Shown here: positions 1 to 10,000 of the stretch, one piece after another | Layout of the letters: the number at the start of each line of letters is the position of its first letter | How positions within the stretch are numbered: the stretch's first letter is position 1 | Source: JADJLQ01 sp038251405 | Lineage (GTDB): Bacteria > Bacteroidota > Bacteroidia > Chitinophagales > Saprospiraceae | DNA length: 64,000 nucleotides | NCBI GenBank assembly: GCA_038251405.1 | Contig: JBBSBH010000004.1 | Span: forward strand, 62,001 to 126,000 | Direction: 5' to 3' | Translations under genes and position numbers: made by a program | The notes under the pieces: generated by a model | The model's database searches: none | Told to the model about the DNA's origin: nothing | Seen by the model: only the letters and a program-made list of their open reading frames with translations

Positions 1-31
1 GATGAATAACTTCTATTAACTTTGAAGTAAA

Positions 32-442
32 GTGTATTCATCCAATTCGACTCAACCAATCATATATTTCGATGGTACCTGCGTGCTCTGCAATTGGTTT
101 TTTAAGTGGTTAGTTCAACATGATAAAAAAAAGTTATTTCAATTTGACACTTTGCAATCCATTGCCGGACAAGAGCTCGTGGATAGATTGAAAATGGAAG
201 TCGTGGAGGAAACTGTGGTCCTTCGACATAATAAGGAGACCTATACTTATTCTACTGCGGTGCTTAAGATTTTTAAAATGATGGGTGGCTGGTACAAATT
301 AATGGGTATTCTAGGGTTATTATTCCCAAAATTTTTAAGAGACGGCGTGTATTTGTTCATTTCTAAAAACAGGTATAAATGGTTTGGTCAACAAGCCTGT
401 TACATCCCTGACAAATCGACTAAAGAAAGATTTGTAAACTAA
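32..442 (+). CDS. DCC-family thiol-disulfide oxidoreductase-like protein (DUF393)
   Basis: A 136-residue protein of the DCC/YuxK (DUF393) family. The family is named for the DxxCxxC motif near the N-terminus, seen here as DGTCVLC at residues 14-20, followed by the typical N-W-F-x-K-W-L helix. Family members are thought to act in thiol redox chemistry, but no substrate is established. The reading frame opens with GTG preceded by AT-rich sequence; no better ATG lies before the DGTC motif, so GTG is accepted. The length is normal for the family. The next gene converges on it with a 7-base gap, so it is probably monocistronic or the end of a plus-strand unit that begins outside the window. Confidence 0.8.
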   Translation: MYSSNSTQPIIYFDGTCVLCNWFFKWLVQHDKKKLFQFDTLQSIAGQELVDRLKMEVVEETVVLRHNKETYTYSTAVLKIFKMMGGWYKLMGILGLLFPKFLRDGVYLFISKNRYKWFGQQACYIPDKSTKERFVN

Positions 443-449
443 ACACAAA

Positions 450-1613
450 CTATAACAAATCTATCAGTTTTCTTAAGTCATCTGCTGTATTGTATATATT
501 GGGAGATACTCTTATTACCTGGCTTCGATAAGAAACATATACTTTATTACTTAATATTTTTTCTTTCAATGAAGCTGTGATTTCATAAGGTGGATGTAAA
601 CCAAAAATATGATTGGCCCTGTAATTTGACTCTTCTATCCAGATATTTTTTTCTATTAAGGCGGGAAGCATTTCATCCACAATGGATCGACAATATTCCT
701 GTACATTATCTACACCCCATTCTAATAATTGCCGCATCGATTCTTTCAACATTGGCGCATGCACAAACTGTGATTGCTCCCCCATACTGTATTTTGCAGC
801 CAGGGGTTTATCAAGTGATTGATAATTAGTGAGCGTCTCAAAATTTTCACTTCCCAATTTGTTGATCCAATTTTCTTCAATCGGCTCGCCATGATCATAT
901 GCATCGCCGTAATAAGCCATTCCGATGGAATAAGGTCCTAGTAACCATTTGTATCCTGCAGCTACCAGTACATCTACCTGCATTGCTTCCTGGTCAAAAG
1001 GGTATGCACCTATCCCTTGAGTGCCATCTACAATAATTTTTGCACCTATCTCCTTTGATCTTTCCGAAATTGCTTTGATTTCGAATCGGGTCCCATCAGC
1101 CCAGTGTATATTCTCCAGCGCGACTACTTTTGTTTTCGGGGTAATTGCTTTTAGAATAGCATCATTCCATTTTGCACCCCTATTAGTAAAATCGACAGGA
1201 GCATTTACCATTATTAGCTCTAATTCAAATTGATCTGCCAATTTTTTCCAAATAAAGTAATTACTAGGGAATATCTTGTCTATCAAAACAATACGATCAC
1301 CTTTTTCAAATCGAATATTTCTAGCAGCATTAGAAATTGCATAGGATACAGAAGGCACTATGGCGATTCTATTATGATCTGCTACATTAATCATTTTTGC
1401 GAATAAATGCTTCAGCTCATTTGCTTCAGTAAAAAAATCAGCTGTTGTGATGTTCCATGGTTTAGATTTACTTTGAATTGCTTTGATGCCAGCTTTTACT
1501 GCCGATTTCAACAAAGGCGACATATAGGACCCATTGAGATAAGTAATATCCGGATCGATAGAGAACTTTTCCTTTTGACAAGTAAGCATATGAATTAACT
1601 CTGATTGGTCCAA
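450..1613 (-). CDS. Class V aminotransferase-fold PLP enzyme
   Basis: A 387-residue pyridoxal-phosphate enzyme of the class V aminotransferase / cysteine desulfurase / kynureninase fold. The PLP-binding aspartate is in VDGTQGIGAYPFD (Asp196), and the Schiff-base lysine is in AAGYKWLLGP (Lys222). The His-Trp-x-x-Gly segment near residue 170 is typical of the isopenicillin-N-epimerase-like subgroup. The substrate cannot be read from sequence: cysteine desulfurase is unlikely because the mobile catalytic Cys loop is not evident, and kynureninase is possible but the protein is shorter than usual. Its start overlaps the end of the GNAT gene upstream by 19 bases, so the two are almost certainly cotranscribed. 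Confidence 0.8.
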   Translation of the reverse strand: MDQSELIHMLTCQKEKFSIDPDITYLNGSYMSPLLKSAVKAGIKAIQSKSKPWNITTADFFTEANELKHLFAKMINVADHNRIAIVPSVSYAISNAARNIRFEKGDRIVLIDKIFPSNYFIWKKLADQFELELIMVNAPVDFTNRGAKWNDAILKAITPKTKVVALENIHWADGTRFEIKAISERSKEIGAKIIVDGTQGIGAYPFDQEAMQVDVLVAAGYKWLLGPYSIGMAYYGDAYDHGEPIEENWINKLGSENFETLTNYQSLDKPLAAKYSMGEQSQFVHAPMLKESMRQLLEWGVDNVQEYCRSIVDEMLPALIEKNIWIEESNYRANHIFGLHPPYEITASLKEKILSNKVYVSYRSQVIRVSPNIYNTADDLRKLIDLL

Positions 1614-2047
1614 AAATAAAAATTAGATCCAGCTTCCAGATTAAATCCGACAGAAGGATATAAGTGATTACCGGCATCATTTGTTTTTTCAGTTTCTAAC
1701 AGAATGCCTGCACATTTTTTTTCTATCGCCAGGTCTTGGGCATGACTCAATAGCAATTTACCGATGGATTGATTTCTAAAAACAGGATCAACAAATAAAT
1801 CATTTAATAAAAAGACAGGTTTCATCCTCACCGAAGAAAAGAGTGAGTAAAGTGTCACGAAGCCACATAATCTTTCATTTGATTTAGCCCCAATGAAAAT
1901 GGCTTCCTTTCTCTCCATTCTTTTCCTTAAAAAATGTTCAGCTCCTATTTGATCAGAATCCTTTCGATAAAATTGGCGATAGGCATCAAAAAGTGGCACC
2001 AGATCTTCAAGATCTTTTAATTCTAATCTAATTATTTGCATAGGCAA
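1595..2047 (-). CDS. GNAT-family N-acetyltransferase
   Basis: A 150-residue single-domain GNAT acetyltransferase that transfers an acetyl group from acetyl-CoA to an unknown amine. The N-terminal strand-helix (RLELKDLEDLVPLFDAYRQF) is the usual GNAT opening. The central beta4 segment FLLNDLFVDPVFRNQSIGKLL contains the acetyl-CoA pyrophosphate-binding loop (R-N-Q-S-I-G-K), followed by the C-terminal LETEKTNDAGNHLYPSVGF motif. It is the first gene of a two-gene minus-strand unit with the PLP enzyme, which starts inside its 3' end. The shared unit may mean a common amino-acid-related substrate; that is inference. Confidence 0.85.
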   Translation of the reverse strand: MPMQIIRLELKDLEDLVPLFDAYRQFYRKDSDQIGAEHFLRKRMERKEAIFIGAKSNERLCGFVTLYSLFSSVRMKPVFLLNDLFVDPVFRNQSIGKLLLSHAQDLAIEKKCAGILLETEKTNDAGNHLYPSVGFNLEAGSNFYFWTNQS

Positions 2048-2422
2048 GAATACTTAAAATTCAATTTTCTCTAAGTAATAATAAAACATTTATTTCTTAA
2101 CAAATAGACCAAAGTTTAATATGGCATGCAAATTGAAGACAGGACACTATTCCCCCAAAAAATTAAAGTAAACATCATGTATTGAATTAATGATCTAATT
2201 CATTTATGTCTTTTAATAAATAATTCTCAAAGAATTAAAAATGATTAAACTATTGAATTAGTAAACCCAATATGTGACGAATTGAATATAATTAGTTAAA
2301 AAACAATCAATTAAGCATGAATAAAAAGCAATGATTTGTTATATAAAACCATATAAAAATAAAGAATAAATGCCATCGTACCAATTACCATTAAGATCAA
2401 TATTTTACTTTTTAAACCATAG
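2048..2422. other. AT-rich intergenic region between divergent genes
   Basis: This stretch separates the divergent GNAT gene and the secreted metalloprotease. It is very AT-rich, with no reading frame of note, no tRNA and no convincing hairpin. It must hold the promoters of both flanking genes, but I cannot pick a clean TAnnTTTG box on either strand. Confidence 0.5.
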
Positions 2423-5400
2423 ATGATGAAAAAAGGCCTTCCTTATTTTACTTACACATTTGCATTTCTATTCTTATGTAGCATTATTAGTTTTTCTCAA
2501 TCCAATAGTCTTCCGCTATTCGAAAGGGATAAGATTCAGGAATTAAAGTGGAATTCTACGCGGTCTCAAAACAAAGTCGCGGTTCTTACTTATAATCAAA
2601 ATGTCTATCAAGAATTAAAATCTTCAAAGTATAATTCTATCGCCATATCAATCCCCGCATATGATCGGGACATTCATTTAAAATTGGAAAAAAATGAAAT
2701 TTTTGCAGATGGCTTTAAACTAAGTACAGAAAAAGGCAATCAAATAAATTTCAAGGGTGGAATTCATTATAAAGGAATCATCGTGGGCGAACCTTCCAGT
2801 ACGGTTGCGATCAGCTTTTATGATGGTGAAGTGACGGCTATCATTAATGATGAATCGGGAAGCAAATATGTTCTTGGTAATTCCAATGCGTTAAAAAATA
2901 ATTCTTTTTTAATTTATAGAGTAAGTGAGACCTCGGGCGCTCCTGTTTTCAATTGTATGGCCGAATCGCTACCAGATTATAATGAGAGATTAAAATCTAT
3001 ACAGATCCCCCGGTTAGAACAAAGAGTCTCAGGAGGATGTGTATATATTTATTTTGAACTTGGGCAAAGCGTATTTGAAAATAAAGGAAGTGTAGAAGGG
3101 GCCGTCAACTATCTTACCGGTATTTTTAATGTGGTCTCCACTTTATATGCAAATGATGGTATTTCGGTAAAGATTTCAGAAATAAAAGTGTGGACAACAC
3201 CAGAACCGTATAGCTCCAGTGCATCAACAGCATTGACAGATTTTGGAAATGCCAGGCAACTCAGTTTTAATGGCAATCTGGCTCAATTAGTTCGCCTTAA
3301 AAATGGGGGAAGCATGTCTGGAATAGCATGGGTAGATGTACTTTGTACTCCATTCCAGCCTTCCAGCTCTGCTGGACCTTTTAGTTATGCAGAGATTTCA
3401 CCTACTTATAACAATTTGCCATCATATAGTTGGACTGCTAATGTAATCACTCATGAATTAGGTCATAATCTTGGGTCTCCACACACGCAAAGCTGCTTTT
3501 GGACTGGAGGCCCTATTGATAATTGCTATCCACCAGAAGGATCTTGCTCGCCGGGGCCAAGTCCCACCAATGGAGGTACCATCATGTCGTATTGCCATCT
3601 TACTTCATATGGTATAAATTTTAACAATGGATTTGGCACACAGCCAAAAGAACTGATCAATAATAGAGTCAACTCTGCGAATTGCGTGGTTTCATGCAAT
3701 GCTGTAAGCGCGTGCAAAGCTCCTACCGGACTGGGAAATACCAATATAACTACCTCATCAGCCGCATTATCATGGTCTTCAATATCGGGAGTATTATCCT
3801 ATGATGTCCAATTTAAAACTGCAAATTCTACAACCTGGACAAATGCTGTCACAGGAAGCACTACAAATTCCTTTAATTTGACGGGGTTAACAGCATCAAC
3901 AAATTATCAATGGCAGATTAAATCAAATTGTTCGGAAGGTAGTTCCTCATTTATACAATCTTCTTTCACCACATTAGCATTAATTATGCCGGAGTGTACT
4001 ACACCGCCAAACAGTTTGAATGTAACGGGTATTTCTACTACAAGTGTTACACTCAATTGGTCAATAGTCAGTGGAACAGTTAATTATACCGTTCAATATA
4101 AAACATCTGATTCACCTACCTGGATTACAGCTCCCATTATTTCAAATAATTCGATGACCTTGACAGGATTGGTTCCCGGGACTTCATATTCCTGGCAAGT
4201 AAAAGCTAATTGCAGCACATCCAGCAGTGCTTTTTCCACGGGTCAGTTTGCAACAAATACAGTGGTATCATGCAATGCACCAGGTAATTTATCTGTTTCT
4301 AACATCACTTCTACTTCTGCATCCCTGTACTGGTCTTCAATGGCAGGCGCTTTTAATTACACTATTGAGATAAAACCAACTACTTCATCTGACTGGAATG
4401 TTTTGGGAAATACTTCCACAACATCTATGAATACGACCAATCTAATTGCAAATACAATATATGACTGGCGGGTTAAAACTAATTGTGCTACTGGAATCAG
4501 CGGATATAATCAATCACAATTTACAACGATAGGAACTTCTATACCACCCACGATTCCCCCACCCCCTCCACCAATCACTTGTAACCCTCCTTCATCTATC
4601 ACCGTTGGATCTATCACAACTACTAGTGCCAATTTAACCTGGACAATAAGCCCAAATGCGATTAATTATACTTTTGAGTTGAAAGCAACTACTTCTACTG
4701 ATTGGTCGACTTCCATAAATACAAATAGAACCACTTTAAATATTACAGGTCTAAAGCCAAACACTTCCTATGATTCCAGAGTAAAAGCAAATTGTGGAAG
4801 TGGCACTGGAGGCTTTACTTCAAACTCGTTCACTACCACTCAACCAATAACTCCCTTAGTATGTAATGCACCAACTGGATTGACTACTATAAATATTGGA
4901 GCAAATACTGCGACTGCCCTTTGGGCAAAAGTGGAAGGCGTCAATAGCTTCACGCTTGAGTACAAGCTGAGCAGTACCGGTATTTGGAACGTGGCGAACA
5001 GTAATATAAATAGCACCACTTATACACTCACAGGTTTAGAAGCAAGCTCAGGTTATGATTGGCGTGTAAAATCTAACTGTGAAAGTATTTTTTCCGGATA
5101 TAGCGCTCTTCAATTTAATACCATAGGATCACCTGGATCGTGCCCTGGCTTAGAAGATCAATCAGCGAATGAAAACCCGGGAATGGCAAGTATTATTGAT
5201 TTAAATACGGCTGTTTTCGGTAAAATAAGTCCAGCTTTGGATAATGATTATTATAAATTAGTAATCCCTATTGCTGGAAGTGTCACCATTACATTATCTG
5301 GTTTACCCAATGATTATGACTTGAGTGTATATAATTTTAATGGAGCTGCCATCGCTAGCTCTCAAAATCCAGGATTAAGTAATGAATATGCAACCTTAGA

Positions 5401-5773
5401 CCTCGCGCCAGGCACTTATTTTATAAAAGTCTACGGATGGAACGGTTCTAGCAATGATGCATCTTGCTATACTCTCCAGGCAAAGTCAAATATCGGATCT
5501 ATATCGAATACTCAAAATTTCAACGCAAATAATTTATCAGTTAAAATATTTCCAAACCCGGTAATCAATTCTCTTAAATATCAGATTATGGGTTTAAGAG
5601 GACCTGCTCAAATTCTCCTTATTGATCTACAAGGAAGGATACTTGATTCGCACATTACCAATGAAATATATAATCATTCAAATGTCTCCACATTGGCACC
5701 AGGATTTTATATGCTTCAGGTAATCGATGAGAAGAAGAATAAATCAGTGGTAAAGTTTCTAAAAACTCAATAG
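2423..5773 (+). CDS. Secreted reprolysin-like zinc metalloprotease with five FN3 repeats, PPC domain and T9SS sorting tail
   Basis: A 1116-residue modular exported protein. Order: signal peptide (residues 1-26, ending in SFSQS); a propeptide-like region; a metzincin catalytic domain with HELGHNLGSPH (residues 344-354, three zinc histidines plus the catalytic Glu) and a downstream IMSYCH Met-turn; five fibronectin type III repeats (about 430-520, 523-613, 616-706, 719-805, 813-900); a PPC-like beta domain (about 905-1020); and a type A T9SS sorting domain (about 1039-1116, starting KIFPNPV). Each FN3 repeat has a Cys near its start and an Asn-Cys near its end, so one disulfide per repeat is likely. 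A proline run links repeats 3 and 4. The T9SS tail means export across the outer membrane and attachment or release at the surface. The substrate is unknown. It is a single-gene unit ended by a hairpin terminator. Confidence 0.9.
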   Translation: MMKKGLPYFTYTFAFLFLCSIISFSQSNSLPLFERDKIQELKWNSTRSQNKVAVLTYNQNVYQELKSSKYNSIAISIPAYDRDIHLKLEKNEIFADGFKLSTEKGNQINFKGGIHYKGIIVGEPSSTVAISFYDGEVTAIINDESGSKYVLGNSNALKNNSFLIYRVSETSGAPVFNCMAESLPDYNERLKSIQIPRLEQRVSGGCVYIYFELGQSVFENKGSVEGAVNYLTGIFNVVSTLYANDGISVKISEIKVWTTPEPYSSSASTALTDFGNARQLSFNGNLAQLVRLKNGGSMSGIAWVDVLCTPFQPSSSAGPFSYAEISPTYNNLPSYSWTANVITHELGHNLGSPHTQSCFWTGGPIDNCYPPEGSCSPGPSPTNGGTIMSYCHLTSYGINFNNGFGTQPKELINNRVNSANCVVSCNAVSACKAPTGLGNTNITTSSAALSWSSISGVLSYDVQFKTANSTTWTNAVTGSTTNSFNLTGLTASTNYQWQIKSNCSEGSSSFIQSSFTTLALIMPECTTPPNSLNVTGISTTSVTLNWSIVSGTVNYTVQYKTSDSPTWITAPIISNNSMTLTGLVPGTSYSWQVKANCSTSSSAFSTGQFATNTVVSCNAPGNLSVSNITSTSASLYWSSMAGAFNYTIEIKPTTSSDWNVLGNTSTTSMNTTNLIANTIYDWRVKTNCATGISGYNQSQFTTIGTSIPPTIPPPPPPITCNPPSSITVGSITTTSANLTWTISPNAINYTFELKATTSTDWSTSINTNRTTLNITGLKPNTSYDSRVKANCGSGTGGFTSNSFTTTQPITPLVCNAPTGLTTINIGANTATALWAKVEGVNSFTLEYKLSSTGIWNVANSNINSTTYTLTGLEASSGYDWRVKSNCESIFSGYSALQFNTIGSPGSCPGLEDQSANENPGMASIIDLNTAVFGKISPALDNDYYKLVIPIAGSVTITLSGLPNDYDLSVYNFNGAAIASSQNPGLSNEYATLDLAPGTYFIKVYGWNGSSNDASCYTLQAKSNIGSISNTQNFNANNLSVKIFPNPVINSLKYQIMGLRGPAQILLIDLQGRILDSHITNEIYNHSNVSTLAPGFYMLQVIDEKKNKSVVKFLKTQ

Positions 5774-5803
5774 TTTATTTGTTACAATTTATCTAATTAC
5801 ATG

Positions 5804-5840
5804 AATAGCCTGTCAGAGAAAATCTAAGCAGGCTATTTAT
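5804..5840. terminator. Bidirectional intrinsic terminator
   Basis: A perfect 9-base inverted repeat (AATAGCCTG at 5804-5812, CAGGCTATT at 5829-5837) followed by TATTTT on the plus strand. It lies between the convergent metalloprotease gene and the redoxin gene, so it can serve both. Confidence 0.75.
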
Positions 5841-5859
5841 TTTCATAGAGATCAGGAAA

Positions 5860-6462
5860 CTAAGAAGTTCTTTTTTTGATATGGCATCCTATAGCTCGGG
5901 TAAAATTGGGGATGGGATCTTTGCCAGCTTGAATCGCTTTTATTGCATCTTCAACATAATGCCGGGTGACCCTATTGGCATCATCAGCATTATCATCCAG
6001 AGCACCAATGTATCTGACTTTTTTAGTCTTATCCAAGACATAAAAATGCGGTGTTTTAGAAGCACCAAATTCATTGACTATAGACTGATTTTCATCATAG
6101 ATATAAGGAAAAGAATAGGCATGGTCTTTTGATCGTTTTTGCATTTTTTCATAAGAATCACCTGGTGACATTCCCTTATCATTGGAATTAATGGCAATCA
6201 AAGGCCATTTTTGATCGTCTAATTTTTTTGCAAGGGCATTTATCCTTTCTTCATAGGCTTGAGCATAGGGGCAGGTATTACAAGTAAATACCACTACATA
6301 GCCTTCAGCAATGGGAAAATTTTTCAATGATACTACTGTACCATCGATGTTTTTGGCTTCAAAATTTTTTACTACATCACCTATATTATACCCGGGAGAG
6401 AAAGATCCGGTTGCAAAAATGCTGATCATAGCTATTCCTGCTAATAAAAATAATTTTTTCAT
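5860..6462 (-). CDS. Exported thioredoxin-fold (AhpC/TSA redoxin) protein
   Basis: A 200-residue protein with an N-terminal signal peptide (hydrophobic residues 3-19) and one redoxin domain. The active-site motif is FTCNTCPYA (Cys61 and Cys64), the CxxCP arrangement found in a broad group of periplasmic AhpC/TSA-like proteins. The later GASKTPHFYVLD segment carries the cis-proline of the thioredoxin fold. Probable role: envelope thiol-disulfide or peroxide reduction. It follows the TlpA-like gene on the same strand with a 12-base gap, so the two form a small envelope redox operon. No heme-binding or cytochrome maturation gene is adjacent. Confidence 0.82.
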   Translation of the reverse strand: MKKLFLLAGIAMISIFATGSFSPGYNIGDVVKNFEAKNIDGTVVSLKNFPIAEGYVVVFTCNTCPYAQAYEERINALAKKLDDQKWPLIAINSNDKGMSPGDSYEKMQKRSKDHAYSFPYIYDENQSIVNEFGASKTPHFYVLDKTKKVRYIGALDDNADDANRVTRHYVEDAIKAIQAGKDPIPNFTRAIGCHIKKRTS

Positions 6463-6474
6463 CTATATTCTATT

Positions 6475-6954
6475 TTAATGTTTATCAAATAAAAAATTTT
6501 CCAAGTCAATATAACTTGTAAATTTTTTCAAAACGAATTTATCATTTTTGTCCATCCACATTCTAGTTGCAGGAATAGCGCCATCCCAATTTATATTCAC
6601 CTGAGCAATCCATTCATCTGCATCCAAACCACTAACTCTTACTATTTCACAATCCTTATATCTCGTTTCATTTGCAATGGGCAAAACTTTTCTTTCTACA
6701 TCTTTTGCAAAATCAAGATTTACTAAAATCACTTTAACCTCAGGATGCCGGAGCTTCAACTCTGAGAACAAAGGAAGTTCTTCCATACAGGGCTGACACC
6801 AACTTGCCCAGAAACTGACAACTTTCTTATCCTGATGCCAAGACAGTAAATCATCAAATTTTGATTTATCTAATTCAGGTATGGATGATATTTTCTGTGC
6901 ATATCCTAGCACCACACTACTGATAAAAAAAAATACCAGAAATTTTCTCCCCAT
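6475..6954 (-). CDS. TlpA/ResA-like exported thioredoxin
   Basis: A 159-residue exported thioredoxin-like protein. Residues 1-19 form a signal peptide ending in LGYAQ. The redox site is FWASWCQPCMEE (Cys53, Cys56), the WCxPC motif of TlpA/ResA proteins, and the cis-proline lies in IPATRMW. I chose the ATG at 6954 over an upstream TTG at 6963 because the TTG overlaps a TAnnTTTG promoter box and adds only three residues before the signal peptide. It is the first gene of a two-gene operon with the redoxin downstream. The likely job is reduction of envelope protein disulfides; the partner is unknown. Confidence 0.82.
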   Translation of the reverse strand: MGRKFLVFFFISSVVLGYAQKISSIPELDKSKFDDLLSWHQDKKVVSFWASWCQPCMEELPLFSELKLRHPEVKVILVNLDFAKDVERKVLPIANETRYKDCEIVRVSGLDADEWIAQVNINWDGAIPATRMWMDKNDKFVLKKFTSYIDLENFLFDKH

Positions 6955-6960
6955 AACAAA

Positions 6961-6968
6961 CAAAAATA
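6961..6968 (-). promoter_or_regulatory. Bacteroidota -7 promoter box of the TlpA-like operon
   Basis: The minus strand reads TATTTTTG, a match to the Bacteroidota housekeeping -7 consensus TAnnTTTG, ending 6 bases before the chosen ATG. That implies a very short or absent 5' leader. I see no clear TTTG at -33. Confidence 0.45.
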
Positions 6969-7070
6969 ACTTAGTATCAAAAACTTATAAGTTAAGGGAA
7001 GATTAAAATGAGGAAATGTAGAGTTTAATTATTTACCTTCTTATCAAAGTCTGATCCAATAATTGAAAAA

Positions 7071-10000
7071 TCAATTTAGTTTATAATCAAAGCCCAATAC
7101 CTTCAGCTCATCTAAAAGTTTATTGGTAATCTCTATTTTATAATCATCCGACTTCAGATACAAATAATTAGAGGTAGCAGCATCTAATAAAACCACTTTC
7201 AATGTGACATTACCTTTGTTCCTGCTCACTATATTTTCAATGGTCTTTACTGAAGCGTTATTGATCCGGTGTAAGGGCATTTTTATGGTGATGCTGTCAG
7301 CTATATTTGATCCGGCAGTAGCCAATTGTTGCACTGCCGAGATCTTAAACCGTGACATGCCATCCCGCATGGTGACATTAGTAGCTTTTATAAAAACCAT
7401 TTGACCCACTTCAAGCCTGTTTTTATAATCCATATAATCTTCACTAAAAAGTGCAAACTCAAAACTACCTGTAAAATCTTCTAATACAAAAGTGCCGTAT
7501 CCGGTACCTCTCTTACTAATTCGATGATCGGCTTTAGATACTATTCCCGCGACTTTCAAAAGCTGATCACTATGGTTGACTATTTTAGCCAGCGTACAGG
7601 TGGTAAAATTTTCTATAATATATTTGAATTCATCCAATGGATGAGCGGAGATAAATATTCCAGTTATTTCTTTCTCCTTTTGTAATCGCTCCACCAGGCT
7701 CCAGGGTGTATGTTTTGGAAATGGCAATTCAGGAATTTCCAAATCTTCTTCCATGTTAAAAAGCGACATGGTGTTTCTTGATTTTAATTCTTGCCACTGA
7801 GCTCCCGTGCGCAAGGCATGTTCTATATAACTTTCATACTTTTCGGTAGATATAAAATAAGCTGATCTGTCTACCTCAGGATATAATGAGTCTAAAGCAC
7901 CACCCAATACCAGTGCCTCCAGGCTTTTCTTATTTACTGTACGAAGATTGAGCCTGGAGGTGATATTGAAAATACTTGTGTATGCACCATTTGCTTTCCG
8001 CTCCGTCAAAATATCGTCTACTGGCCCTTCACCCACCCCTTTTAATGCTGACAATCCAAATCTGATACTATTTTCTTTTACTGTAAAGTTGAGCCCACTT
8101 TCATTGATATCAGGACCGAGTACGGTAATGCCAATACGCTTTGTTTCCTGAAGATAAAACTCGAGTTTACCAATATCATTTTTATTGTGAGTAAGCACTG
8201 CTGCCATGTACTGAGATGGATAATGAGATTTTAAATATGCAGTCTGAAAGGCTAAAATCGAATAAGCAGCTGCATGGGATCTGTTAAAGCCATAGTCTGC
8301 AAACCGAGCCATCAACTCAAATATTTCTTCTGCCTTATTTTCGTCAACTCCATTTTTTACAGATCCCTGCACAAATAATGCCCGATGCATCTGCATGTCC
8401 TCATGCTTTTTCTTGCCCATTGCCCGCCGCAACATATCTGCACTTGCTAATGTGTAACCAGCCATTATCTGGGCAGTTTGCATAATTTGCTCCTGATAAA
8501 CTAAGATTCCATAGGTGGGCTTCAGTAAAGATTCCAGTTTATCATGGGGATATTCAACTCTCTCCAGACCCATTTTTCTTTTTATAAAAGAAGGGATATT
8601 ATCCATAGGTCCTGGCCGATAAAGTGCATTCATGGCAATTAAATCTTCTACGTTCTCTGGTTTGAGTTCGCGGAGATATTTTTGCATGCCTTCAGATTCA
8701 AACTGGAATATGCCTACCATGTCCCCCCTCTGAAATAGTTCGAAAGTGGGAATATCATCCAGGGGAATAGTATCCAGATCTAATTGGGTTCCCGTATTTT
8801 CTTCAATTAATTTAAGCGTTTCGTTTAAGATCGATAATGTACGCAAACCTAAAAAATCCATTTTGAGCATACCCGCATCTTCTACCAGGGAACCTTCAAA
8901 TTGGGTCACTAATAATGCGGTTTCTTTAGATGTAAAAACCGGAATTATTCTATCTATCGGTTCAGGGGAAATAATGATTCCTGCGGCATGAATTCCAGTA
9001 TTACGTACTGAGCCTTCCAGTCTTTCAGCTAGTGAAAGTACATTCGCAGCCTGATCTTTACCATGCTTAATTTCCTGCATTTTGGTAATGGCCGCCATCT
9101 CATCTGATGTGTAATCCTCTTTTAGTACATCAAGTCCCTTATTTAATATTTCAGCAAGATGCACTTTAGGTCTTTGAGGAACTAATTTTGCTATTTGATC
9201 CGTATCAGATAATGGATAATCCATCACCCTGGCCACATCTCTAATGGAAGATCGGGCAGCCATAGTAGAGAAGGTGACTATTTGTGCCACTTGCTCTTTG
9301 CCATATTTATTTACTACATAATCTATCACTTTTTGTCTCCCTTCATCATCAAAGTCAATATCCATATCAGGCATAGATACCCGCTCCGGGTTGAGAAATC
9401 GTTCAAAAAGCAGATTGTATTTTATGGGGTCAAGACCGGTAATTTTTAAGCAATAAGCTACCACTGATCCAGCTGCTGATCCTCTGCCAGGGCCCACTCT
9501 CACCCCTAAATTTCTGGCTGCCTTAATAAAATCCTGTACAATCAAAAAGTAGCCAGAAAATTTCATCTCTGTTATTACTTTTAATTCAAACTCAATGCGT
9601 TCTGTAACAATAAGATTCAATTCTCCATAGCATCTTTTTGCACCATCCAATACTAAATGTCGGAGGTATTCATCCTGAGATTTAAATTCTACCGGGACCG
9701 GAAAATTAGGGAGCATGATATCCCGCTTGAGTTTGGGGGATTCTATTTTTGAATATACCTCCATTGTATTATCCAAGGCCTGCGGGATATGAGCAAACTT
9801 ATGGCTCATTTCAGCCTTAGTCTTCAGATAAAAATTATTATTTGCAAATCGGAATCGATCCGTTTCGATTAACTTGGAGTTAGTATTTACACACAACAAT
9901 ACATCATGTGGTTCCGAATCTTCTTGCTCCAGGTAATGAACATCATTGGTGGCGATTACTTTGATATTAAATTTCTTGGCAAAGCCCACCAGGATTTTAT

